From contig NZ_FNUJ01000010.1 in assembly GCF_900107925.1 (NCBI RefSeq), positions 62,001 to 126,000 of the forward strand: a stretch of 64,000 nt of DNA, in the 5' to 3' direction. Position numbers and translations under genes: made by a program. This DNA comes from Amycolatopsis pretoriensis. GTDB lineage: Bacteria > Actinomycetota > Actinomycetes > Mycobacteriales > Pseudonocardiaceae. Below the pieces are notes generated by a model that was not told where the DNA came from, ran no database searches, and saw only the letters and a program-made list of their open reading frames with translations. Of this stretch, positions 50,294 through 58,300 are shown one piece after another; position 1 is the stretch's first letter; every line of letters starts with the position of its first letter.

Positions 50294-50707
50294 CTACCCG
50301 CCCGCCCCGGACACCGCGCGCAGGCGGCGGTCCCACTCGCGCGCGGCCCACACACCACCCGCCAGCGCCCCGCCGCCGAACAGCACCCAGAGCAGCCACG
50401 GGTCCCATTCCCCGCTGATCACGCCGACCATCAGCCAGATGACGACGTGGACGACGCTGACGAGCAGCCACAGCGCGACCGCGACCCGCGGCGCCGCCTC
50501 GAGCGCCGGCGGGATGACGTCCCCTACCCGGCCGGCGACCGCGACGCGCAGCGCGGCCTGCGTGGTCGCGGTCTGCACCAGCGCCAGCCGCCGGGCGGCC
50601 TCGGTGACGTCGTATTCGCCCTCCGAACGGGCGTGCTCGATCTCGGTGGCCGCCAGCTTCCGGTCCAGCTCGGTGACGCGGCCCGCGAAGCGGTGGGTCG
50701 CGGTCAC
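50294..50707 (-). CDS. unknown small membrane protein divergent from TetR
   Basis: GTG 50707 with GAAGG nine bases upstream gives 137 residues. The N-terminal half (VTATHRFAGRVTELDRKLAA, then EIEHARSEGEYDVTEAARRL) is a charged helical region. The C-terminal half has two transmembrane segments, VAVALWLLVSVVHVVIWLMV and WLLWVLFGGGALAGGVWAAR. No family is recognised with confidence. It shares the 129-base intergenic region and the second operator with the divergent TetR gene, so it is likely co-regulated with the ABC operon 85 bases downstream. Confidence 0.65.
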   Translation of the reverse strand: MTATHRFAGRVTELDRKLAATEIEHARSEGEYDVTEAARRLALVQTATTQAALRVAVAGRVGDVIPPALEAAPRVAVALWLLVSVVHVVIWLMVGVISGEWDPWLLWVLFGGGALAGGVWAAREWDRRLRAVSGAGG

Positions 50708-50786
50708 GACAGCGGACCTTCGGTCAGGACGCGTTCCCGTGCAGGCTTGGATGCCGCCACGACCATTCCCGTAGCCTCTCAGCTTG

Positions 50787-50809
50787 ATTAGTGTAGGGCT
50801 TGCACAGTT
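50787..50809. promoter_or_regulatory. second TetR-type operator, ahead of the TetR gene
   Basis: ATTAGTGTA-GGGCT-TGCACAGTT matches the perfect operator at 50238-50260 at 18 of 23 positions. It lies 28 bases from the TetR start and 80 from the divergent membrane gene, fitting autoregulation. Confidence 0.65.
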
Positions 50810-50836
50810 TACTCGAAGGACACCGCGGAGCGAAAG

Positions 50837-51583
50837 ATGACCACCGAGCCCGATCGTGCCGACCTCCGGCAGCTGCCCCCCGGGCTGACGCCCGCCTGGG
50901 GCGCCGCGCCGCGCCCCCGCCGTGGCCCCAAGCCCTCCCACAACGTGGCACAGATCGTCGCCGCCGCCGTCGAGCTCGCCGACGCCGACGGGCTGGCCGG
51001 CGCGTCGCTGCCCAACATCGCCGCCTCGCTCGGGCTGACCACCAACGCGCTGTACCGCTACCTCGGCTCGAAGGACGAACTGCTGGTGCTCCTGGCGGAC
51101 GCCGGCTTCGGGCCGCCCCCGGAGCTGCCGGCCGGCCTCGGGTGGCGGGCCACCGCGCGAGCCTGGACCCACGCCGCGCTGGAGCGCTACCGCGCCCGCT
51201 CGTGGCTGCTGGACGTCCCGGCCCGCGGTGACGCCGTGACCCCGCACCTGCTGGGCTGGACGGAGCTGCTGCTGGCGGCGCTGTCCGCCGCCGGTCTGTC
51301 CGATGTGGACGCTCTCGGCTGCGCGCGGCTGGTGGCCGACTTCGCCCGCGGCACGGCCGAACGCCGGCGCGCCCTCGCCGACCCGGACTCGGCCAGTTTC
51401 CCCGACCACGCCGACGGTGTCCGCGAATTCCTGCGGCCCCTGCTCGCCGACCGCGGCTACCCCCGCGTGGCCGCCCTCGCGGCCGGGCGGCAGTACCCGG
51501 CGGCCGCGGACGTCGACTTCGGCCTGGACCGCGTCCTCGACGGCATCGCCGCCTTCCTCGAAGGGTCTCGTTCCGGGCATTGA
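50837..51583 (+). CDS. TetR/AcrR family repressor of the adjacent ABC system
   Basis: The 248-residue protein starts MTTEPDRADLRQLPPGLTPA with a 35-residue extension before the TetR domain. The domain has VAQIVAAAVELADADGLAGA, then the helix-turn-helix LPNIAASLGLTTNALYRYLG and SKDELLVLLAD. The C-terminal part resembles TetR_C domains of drug-efflux repressors. Operator copies ahead of its own gene and of the MacB-type operon support a local repressor that responds to the exported compound, possibly the cluster product. The ligand is unknown. Confidence 0.85.
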   Translation: MTTEPDRADLRQLPPGLTPAWGAAPRPRRGPKPSHNVAQIVAAAVELADADGLAGASLPNIAASLGLTTNALYRYLGSKDELLVLLADAGFGPPPELPAGLGWRATARAWTHAALERYRARSWLLDVPARGDAVTPHLLGWTELLLAALSAAGLSDVDALGCARLVADFARGTAERRRALADPDSASFPDHADGVREFLRPLLADRGYPRVAALAAGRQYPAAADVDFGLDRVLDGIAAFLEGSRSGH

Positions 51584-52025
51584 CCGCCCCTCGCCGTGGT
51601 GCCGCGAATGGTTCCGGCGCCGGCCGGGAGCCCCGGCAAAGTCGCGCAGCCAAGCCGGCCGTCACCGGTGACCGGCCGCCCCGAGCCGGTCATGCCACCC
51701 CGGACTTTGCCGGAACCCTGCCGGGGGACGGCGGAATCCGCGCGGGTCCCCGCCGCGATCGGTTCCGACAATACGAGCGCGCGCCGGGCGCACCCACCCC
51801 TAACGGCCCCGCGACCACGCCCTGATCCCGCCCCTACGCCGCGTGGCGCGCGGCGGCCAAGGTCCGCTTTAGACGGTCTTTAGGGGTTGTCGGTCCTCGT
51901 CGGTGGATGACAGATTTTCGGCACGTCCGAAAATCTGTTCACCTCCGTTATGCCGTGCTCGCCACTGTGTCGGCGATGGCCGGTACGGGAATGGCTCGCC
52001 CATTGGACTGAGACTGGGGATCGGT
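51584..52025. promoter_or_regulatory. long regulatory intergenic region ahead of the sugar operon
   Basis: These 442 bases hold no gene I can support. Visible elements: the shared motif CCCACCCCTAA at 51793-51803; an oppositely oriented TTAGGGGT at 51880-51887, 139 bases before the start; and a near-ideal palindrome at 51910-51938, twelve-base arms ACAGATTTTCGG and CCGAAAATCTGT around CACGT. The latter is unusually AT-rich for this genome and looks like a regulator site. The right end is AT-richer, as expected of a promoter. Confidence 0.55.
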
Positions 52026-52709
52026 ATGCACAGGAAGATACGCAAGCTCCTGGTCGTGGGAGCGCACGGCGACGACGAGACGCTCGGCGCGGGCGCCACG
52101 ATCGCGCGGCTCGCCGACGAAGGCGTGACGATTTCGCTCTGCATCCTGACCAACGACGACGGCTCGCGGTCACCGACCGGCACCGGCGTCGTCAACCGCA
52201 CCACCGCGATCGAACTGGCCGCGAAAACACTGGGCATCGAACGCGTGCGCATCAACGAATTCGGGGACAACCGGCTCGACACCGTCAGCCACCTCGAGCT
52301 CAACCGCGTGGTGGAGAACGAAGTCCGCGACTTCGAACCCGACACGATCTTCACCACGAGCATGTGCGACCTGAGCACCGACCACGCACTGGTCAGCCGC
52401 GCCGCGCGGGTGGCGGGCCGGCCGGGCAAGGGCAGCGTGCAGGAGGTCCGGACGTTCGAGATCCGCTCCGCCACCGACGTCGGCGAGGCGTCCGGGCTGC
52501 CGGTCACCTTCCGCCCGAACTGCTGGCAGCGCCTCGAGGAATCGCACGTCGACCGCAAGATCGAGGCCCTGCGCGCGTACGGCAAGGAACTCGAGCCGTG
52601 GCCGCACCCCCGCAGCGAGCGGGGTGTCCGCGCGCTGGCCGAGTACCGCGGTTCGCAAATCTCCGCCGGCCTCGCCGAAGCCTTCGAAATCGTCCGGGTC
52701 GTGCACTGA
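52026..52709 (+). CDS. PIG-L / LmbE-family deacetylase
   Basis: ATG 52026, after GGGGATCGG, gives 227 residues. The zinc site normally written AHPDDE appears as AHGDDE (H14, D16, D17) with the distal histidine in STDHALVSRAARVA (H120), so metal ligands are intact. Family members remove N-acetyl groups from GlcNAc-containing substrates (mycothiol, teicoplanin, GPI precursors). It is the first gene of a plus-strand operon with a sugar-nucleotide dehydrogenase (46-base gap) and a decarboxylase-like SDR. An N-acetylated sugar nucleotide or a glycosylated intermediate is the likely substrate, which would make the pathway sugar an amino sugar; that step is inferred. Confidence 0.85.
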   Translation: MHRKIRKLLVVGAHGDDETLGAGATIARLADEGVTISLCILTNDDGSRSPTGTGVVNRTTAIELAAKTLGIERVRINEFGDNRLDTVSHLELNRVVENEVRDFEPDTIFTTSMCDLSTDHALVSRAARVAGRPGKGSVQEVRTFEIRSATDVGEASGLPVTFRPNCWQRLEESHVDRKIEALRAYGKELEPWPHPRSERGVRALAEYRGSQISAGLAEAFEIVRVVH

Positions 52710-52755
52710 TTTCGTCCCGCCCACATTCCACCGTGCAAGAGACGGGTGAACCGCA

Positions 52756-54048
52756 ATGACGAGTACTGTCGCTGAATTCGAAGCCATCGCCGAGCTGAAC
52801 CAACTGACCTCGGTCGCGGTGATCGGGATGGGGTACGTCGGCCTCCCGACCGCGCTCGGCCTGCACGAGAGCGGCGTCGAGGTGATCGGCATCGACCTCT
52901 CGCAGAACCGCCTCGACGCGATCCGCTCCGGCGAGGTCGACCTGATCGAGGCCGACCACCGCCGGCTGGAGAAGGCCGTGCACCAGGAGGACTTCCGGCT
53001 CACCGCCGACTCGGCGCGGATGGCCGAGGCCGACGCGGTGCTGGTGTGCGTCCCGACCGGGCTCGACGAGTACCTGATGCCCGACCTCGGCCCGCTGGAG
53101 AGCGCCTGCGCGGCGCTCGTCCGGCACGCCCGGGCCGGCCAGACGCTGATCCTCACCTCCACCAGCTACGTCGGCACGTCCGGGCGGCTGCTGGTGAAGC
53201 CGTTGACCGCCCGGGGTTTCCGGGTCGGGCGCGACATCTTCATCGCCTCCAGCCCCGAGCGCATCGACCCCGGCAACGTGACGCACACGCAGCAGGAGAC
53301 CCCGCGCGTGCTGGGCGGCGTGACGCCGACGTGCACCGCGATGGCGCAGCGCGTGATCAACCTCCTGACCCCGGCCGTGCACTGCGTCAGCTCGGCCGAG
53401 GCCGCCGAGCTGACCAAGCTGTACGAGAACACCTTCCGCGCGGTGAACATCGCGCTGGCCAACGAGTTCGCGGAGATCAGCGACGGCTTCGCGATCGACC
53501 CGATCGAGGTGATCGACGCGGCGGCGAGCAAGCCGTACGGCTTCATGGCGTTCCACCCCGGCCCCGGTGTCGGCGGCCACTGCATCCCGTGCGACCCGCA
53601 CTACCTGCTCTGGCAGCTGCGGGCGACGCAGCACAACGCACCGCTCGTCACCCAGGCCATGCACGCCATCGCCGAACGACCCAAGCAGGTCGTCGACCGC
53701 GTGGTCAGCACGTTGTCCCACCACGGGAAGGGCCTGGCCGGCACCCGCGTGCTGGTCGTCGGCGTGACGTACAAGCCCGGCGTCCAGGACGTCCGCTCGT
53801 CGTCCGCGCTGGACATCATCGACCTGCTGGCGGCGAAGGGCGCGAAGGTCGGCTACCACGACCCGCTGGTGCCGACGATCCGCGTCACCGGGGGTCAGCT
53901 GGACAACGTCGTCGAGCCGGAGGGCGGCGACTGGGACGTCGCGCTGATCCACACCGTCCAGCCCGGCCACGGCTACGACTGGCTCGGCGACTGCCCGGTC
54001 GTCATCGACGCCACCTACCGCTTCGACCCTTCGCTCTTCGCGAACTGA
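52756..54048 (+). CDS. nucleotide-sugar 6-dehydrogenase (UDP-glucose/UDP-GlcNAc dehydrogenase family)
   Basis: The 430-residue protein has the NAD site VIGMGYVGLP (22-31), the central lysine in AELTKLYENTFRAVNIALAN (about K221), and the catalytic cysteine C276 in GPGVGGHCIPCDP. The C-terminal substrate domain contains VGVTYKPGVQDVRSS. Such enzymes oxidise the 6-hydroxyl of a UDP-hexose twice to the uronic acid. Sequence details (HPGPGVGGHCIP, TYKPGV.D.R) fit the WecC-like branch, so UDP-glucose and UDP-HexNAc are both possible. It is followed after 13 bases by a UDP-glucuronate-decarboxylase-like gene, together making a uronic acid or pentose donor for glycosylation of the polyketide. Confidence 0.9.
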   Translation: MTSTVAEFEAIAELNQLTSVAVIGMGYVGLPTALGLHESGVEVIGIDLSQNRLDAIRSGEVDLIEADHRRLEKAVHQEDFRLTADSARMAEADAVLVCVPTGLDEYLMPDLGPLESACAALVRHARAGQTLILTSTSYVGTSGRLLVKPLTARGFRVGRDIFIASSPERIDPGNVTHTQQETPRVLGGVTPTCTAMAQRVINLLTPAVHCVSSAEAAELTKLYENTFRAVNIALANEFAEISDGFAIDPIEVIDAAASKPYGFMAFHPGPGVGGHCIPCDPHYLLWQLRATQHNAPLVTQAMHAIAERPKQVVDRVVSTLSHHGKGLAGTRVLVVGVTYKPGVQDVRSSSALDIIDLLAAKGAKVGYHDPLVPTIRVTGGQLDNVVEPEGGDWDVALIHTVQPGHGYDWLGDCPVVIDATYRFDPSLFAN

Positions 54049-54061
54049 GAGGACTTCCGAC

Positions 54062-55024
54062 GTGCGTTACCTCATCACCGGCGGCGCCGGCTTCATCGGC
54101 TCCCACCTGACCGAATACCTCCTGGACCGCGGCGACGAGGTCGTCGCGCTCGACAACCTCAGCACCGGCACGCTCGACAACCTCGCCGGCTTCCGGGACA
54201 ACCCGGGCTTCCGCTTCGTGCGCGGCTCGGTCACCGACCCGTCGGCCGTCGAGGCGTGCATGGCCGGGATCGACGCGATCTTCCACCTCGCGGCGGCGGT
54301 CGGCGTCTTCACCATCCTCGACAAGACGATGGAGAGCCTGCGCACCAACCTGCACGGCACCGAGACGATGCTGGACGCGGCCCTGCAGCACGACGTGCCG
54401 ATCCTGGTCGCGTCCACGAGCGAGATCTACGGCAAGAACACCGCCGACGGCCTCACCGAGGACGCCGACCGGATCATCGGCTCGCCGCTGAAGAACCGCT
54501 GGTCCTACGCCGAGGCCAAGGCGCTGGACGAGACGTTCGCGTACCTGTACGCGGTGGAGCACGGCCTGCGCACGGTGATCGTCCGGCCGTTCAACACGGT
54601 CGGCCCCCGCCAGACGGGCCGCTACGGCATGGTCATCCCCCGGTTCGTGAAGCAGGCCCTGGCCGGCGAGCCGATCACGGTGTTCGGCGACGGCCAGCAG
54701 ACGCGCTGCTTCTGCCACGTCCTCGACGTGGTGCCGGCGCTGGTGGCCCTGCTGCACGACGAAACGGCGTACGGCAAGGTGTTCAACCTCGGCAGCAACG
54801 AGCAGACGACGATTTCGCAGCTGGCGGAGCGCGTGATCACGGCGACGGGCTCGTCGAGCACGATCGCGAAGGTTCCGTACGAGGAGGCTTACGGCGACGG
54901 GTACGAGGACATGCAGCGCCGGATCCCGGACTGCACCCGCGCCAACCAGCAGATCGGTTTCGCCCCCACGCGGACCTTGGACGACATCATCACCGCGGTC
55001 GTCGCGGACCGTCGGGGGTCTTGA
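54062..55024 (+). CDS. NAD-dependent SDR, likely UDP-glucuronate decarboxylase (UDP-xylose synthase) type
   Basis: The GTG start at 54062 follows GAGAGGACTTCC. The 320-residue protein has GGAGFIGSHL (7-16), ASTSEIYG (117-124) and YxxxK (Y149, K153). The Ser-Glu pair in TSEIYG, instead of the SSATVYG of GalE enzymes, and the later VFGDGQQTRCFCHV and QRRIPD segments are those of the UDP-glucuronate decarboxylase/ArnA group. It should convert the uronic-acid nucleotide made by the preceding enzyme to a UDP-pentose (UDP-xylose-type). A simple 4-epimerase is the alternative. It ends the operon, followed by two intrinsic terminators. Confidence 0.85.
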   Translation: MRYLITGGAGFIGSHLTEYLLDRGDEVVALDNLSTGTLDNLAGFRDNPGFRFVRGSVTDPSAVEACMAGIDAIFHLAAAVGVFTILDKTMESLRTNLHGTETMLDAALQHDVPILVASTSEIYGKNTADGLTEDADRIIGSPLKNRWSYAEAKALDETFAYLYAVEHGLRTVIVRPFNTVGPRQTGRYGMVIPRFVKQALAGEPITVFGDGQQTRCFCHVLDVVPALVALLHDETAYGKVFNLGSNEQTTISQLAERVITATGSSSTIAKVPYEEAYGDGYEDMQRRIPDCTRANQQIGFAPTRTLDDIITAVVADRRGS

Positions 55025-55035
55025 GTTCCGCCCAT

Positions 55036-55072
55036 GGCCCGGGCAGGTGACCTGCCCGGGCCGTGGGGTTTC
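55036..55072 (+). terminator. intrinsic terminator 1 after the sugar operon
   Basis: A 12-bp perfect stem, GGCCCGGGCAGG and CCTGCCCGGGCC, encloses a TGA loop and is followed by GTGGGGTTTCTTT. It lies 11 bases behind the last stop. Confidence 0.8.
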
Positions 55073-55077
55073 TTTCC

Positions 55078-55110
55078 GGCGCTGCATCCCTTCGGGGTGC
55101 AGCGCCTTTT
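55078..55110 (+). terminator. intrinsic terminator 2 after the sugar operon (UUCG tetraloop)
   Basis: GGCGCTGCA-T-CCC closes over a TTCG tetraloop with GGG-TGCAGCGCC, leaving one bulged base, and runs into TTTT. It is a classic, very stable hairpin placed in tandem with the first terminator. Confidence 0.8.
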
Positions 55111-55160
55111 CGCGTTGCGGGGTAGCCGGGGGCCGAGTTCCGTAGCCGGCCACCCGAAAG

Positions 55161-55213
55161 GTCATGAACGACTCGTTCAGCGCGTCGGACGCGATGAACG
55201 ACCCGTTCATGAC
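55161..55213. repeat. compound palindromic repeat built on TGAACGA-TCGTTCA
   Basis: GTCATGAACG (55161-55170) and CGTTCATGAC (55204-55213) are exact inverted repeats. Inside them are two related palindromes, TGAACGACTCGTTCA (55165-55179, perfect around one centre base) and TGAACGACCCGTTCA (55195-55209, one mismatch). The structure looks like a dispersed intergenic palindrome family (REP-like) rather than a gene. Confidence 0.65.
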
Positions 55214-55267
55214 ATCCGTCAGCGGCCACCGGTCACCGGCCCATCCACGCGTTGCCTGCGCACGGAA

Positions 55268-55298
55268 ACGGCGGAGGTGCCCTGGGCACCTCCGCCGT
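55268..55298 (-). terminator. intrinsic terminator after the TE-bearing PKS gene
   Basis: A 14-bp perfect stem, ACGGCGGAGGTGCC with its complement at 55285-55298, encloses a CTG loop. On the minus strand it is followed by TTTCCG. It lies 13 bases beyond the PKS stop. Confidence 0.75.
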
Positions 55299-55310
55299 CC
55301 GCGTCCGCGA

Positions 55311-58300
55311 CTACCGCGAACCGAGCCACTCCTCGACCGCCTGCGCGGTCGTCACCGAGCTGCCCTCGACCAGACTGAAGTGGTCACCCGGGACCACCGC
55401 GGTCTCGTCCGCCAGACTCCACGCCGTCCGCCACGCCTCCGAGTCCCCGCTGCCGGCTTCGCCCGCGTCGAACCGGTCCTGCGGGCGCACCAGCAGGCTC
55501 GGGGCCGCGATCTCCGGCAGGGTGACCTCGGGGAGGACCTCCAGGTACCGGGCGAGCGCGGTCAGCTTGGTCCGGTCGTACGGCCCGTACTTGTCCTCGT
55601 TTTCGAGCAGCCCCGAAACCAGGCCGAGCGTGGCCTGGTCGCGCTCCTCCTGGTCGTCGCGCTCCATGTCCTCGCCGCCGGCCGCGTACGTGTCCAGCAG
55701 GACGACCGCGGCGGGACCGGTGCCCGACTCCGCCAGCCGGCCCGCGACGGCGTGCGCGAAGATGCCCGCAGACGAGTACCCCAGCAGCGCGAACGGCTCG
55801 TCGCCCACGGCCTTGCGGACGCTCTCGGTGAGCACGTCCAGGATGGCCTCAGCCGACTCCGGCAGCAGCTCACCCGCCAGGAACCCCGGCATCGGCAGCG
55901 CCGACAGCGTGCGCACGCCGCGGAAGTGCGAAGCGAACCGCGCGTACTGGTACGCGCCGCCCATCGCCGCCGGAGTGGACAGGCACAGCAGGTGCGGCCC
56001 GCGCGGGCCCTCGGCCATCCGGACCGGCGCCGGGAGCTGGTCGATGTCGGCCGCCGACCGGAACGCCGGCCGCAACCTCGCCGCCGCGCTCAGCAGGCCG
56101 AGCCCGGCCTCCGTCTGTCCTACCCGGACGGCGTCGGTGAACATCTGCTTCAGCCCGTCGGAAGCCGAATCGGCTGCCGCGCCCGCACCGTCCATTTCGG
56201 ACAGCAGGTGCGCGGTCAGCGCCACCGGGTTCTGGTGGTCGAAGATGACCGTCTGGGACACGCTCAGGCCGGTGGCCGCGTTGAGGCCGTTGCGCAGGCC
56301 CACCGCGGTCACCGAGTCGAAGCCCGATTCGAGGAAGTGCCGGTTCGGGTCGACCGCGTCGGCGTCCGCGTAACCGAGTACGGCCGCGGTGTGGTCGAGC
56401 ACGACCTGCAGGAGGATCTTCTCCCGCTGGGCCTGGGTCTGCCCGGCCAGCCGCTTGCGCAGCACGTCCGGGTCGGCCGCGACGGCGGTGCTCGCCGTGC
56501 GGCGCACCGAGACCGGTCCGGCCTTGCCGGATTTCACCGGCGCGGCCACGGTTTCCCGCACCTCGGCGACGGGCCGCACCGTCACGGCGTCGATCGACGC
56601 CACCGGCTGGCCGGCCTGGTCGGCCAGCGTCACCGCGACCGCGTCTTCGCCGGCCGGGGTCAGCCGCACGCGCAGCTTCGACGCCGCGGTGGCGTGCAGT
56701 TCGACGCCCGCCCAGGCGACCGCGAGGCCCGGCTCCGCGCCGGGACGCAGGCCGGCCGCCTGGACCGCGGCGTCCAGCGCGGCCGGGTGCAGGCCGAACC
56801 GGTCGGCCTGCGGGCTCGTCTCCGGCTCGAGGCTCACCTCGGCGAACACCTCGTCACCCCGGCGCCAGCCCGCGCGCAGGCCCCGGAACGCCGGGCCGGA
56901 GCCGAGCCCGCCGCCGGCCAGTGCGTCGTACCGGCCGTGCACCGGCACCGGCTCGGCCCCGGCGGGCGGCCACTCCTCGAGGCCCTCCGGCTTGACCTGC
57001 CCGCCGGCCAGCAGGCCGGTCGCGTGCCGGGTCCACCCGGCGGTCGGGTCGTCCGGGCGCGAGTACACCGTCAGCGACCGAGCGTCGGCTTCGTCCCGCG
57101 CGCCGACGACGGCCTGCACCTGCACCTTCCCGCGCTCCGGGAGCACGAGCGGCGTGTGCACGGTCAGCTCCTCGATCCTCGAGCAGCCCGCTTCGTCGCC
57201 GGCGCGGATGGCGATCTCGACGAACGCCGCGCCGGGCAGCACGATCTCGCCGCCCACGGTGTGCTCGGCCAGCCAGGGGTGGGTTCCGGCGGCGAGCCGG
57301 CCGCTGAGCACGATGCCGTCCGAGTCCGCCAGCCACATCGCCGCGCCGACGAGCGGGTGCCCGGTCGGCTCGAGCCCGGTGGTGGCCAGGTCGCCGCTCG
57401 CCCGGATCGCCTCCATGTCGACGTCCGTCCAGAACCGCTTGCGGTGGAACGCGTACGGCGGCACCGGCACCCGCCGGACCTCCCGGCCGGCGAACAGCCG
57501 CGTGCCGTCGAGGGCCAGACCGTCCACGTGCAGCTGTCCGGCCGCGCGCAGCACCGCGGTCGTCTCGGCGAGCTCGCCGGGCAGCACGGGCAGTTCGGTG
57601 ACGTCCTCGGCCGGCCCGGCCAGGCACGGCCGCACGTCCCGCGCGAGCTCACCGCCGGGGCCGAGGTCCACGAACCGGTTCACCCCCGCCGCCTCCAGGC
57701 TGCGGACGGCGTCGAGGAGGCGGACCGGCTGCCGCAGGGTGGCGACCCAGTGCGCGGGCTCGGACAGCTCGTCCCCGACCGGGGCGCCGGTGACGGTGGA
57801 GACCACCGGAACGCGCGGGGTGCCGTACGACAGCTCCCCGGCGATCTCGGCCAGCTCCTCCAGGACCTCGTCCATCCGCGGCGAGTGCGCGGCCTGCGGC
57901 ACCGGCAGCCGCCGGGTCTCGCGGCCGCGTTCTTCCCAGTGGGCGGCGATCTCGAGCACCGCTTCCTCGTCGCCGGAGACCACGACGGACGCCGGTCCGG
58001 CGACCTCGGCGATCGCGACCCGGCCGGTCAGCAGCGGGCGGACTTCCTCCTCGCTCGCCGCGATCGCGACCATCGCGCCGCCGGTCATCTCCTCCAGCAG
58101 CTGCGCGCGAGTGGCGACCAGCTTGACCGCGTCGGGCAGCGACAGCACGCCGGCGACGTGCGCGGCGGCCACCTCACCGCCGGAGCGGCCGAGCACGTAG
58201 TCGGGCCGCTGGCCCCAGAACTCGAGCAGCCGGAACAGCGCGACCTGCACGGTGAACAGCGCCGCGTGCGCGAACGACGTCCGCGCGAGCAGCTGCGCCT

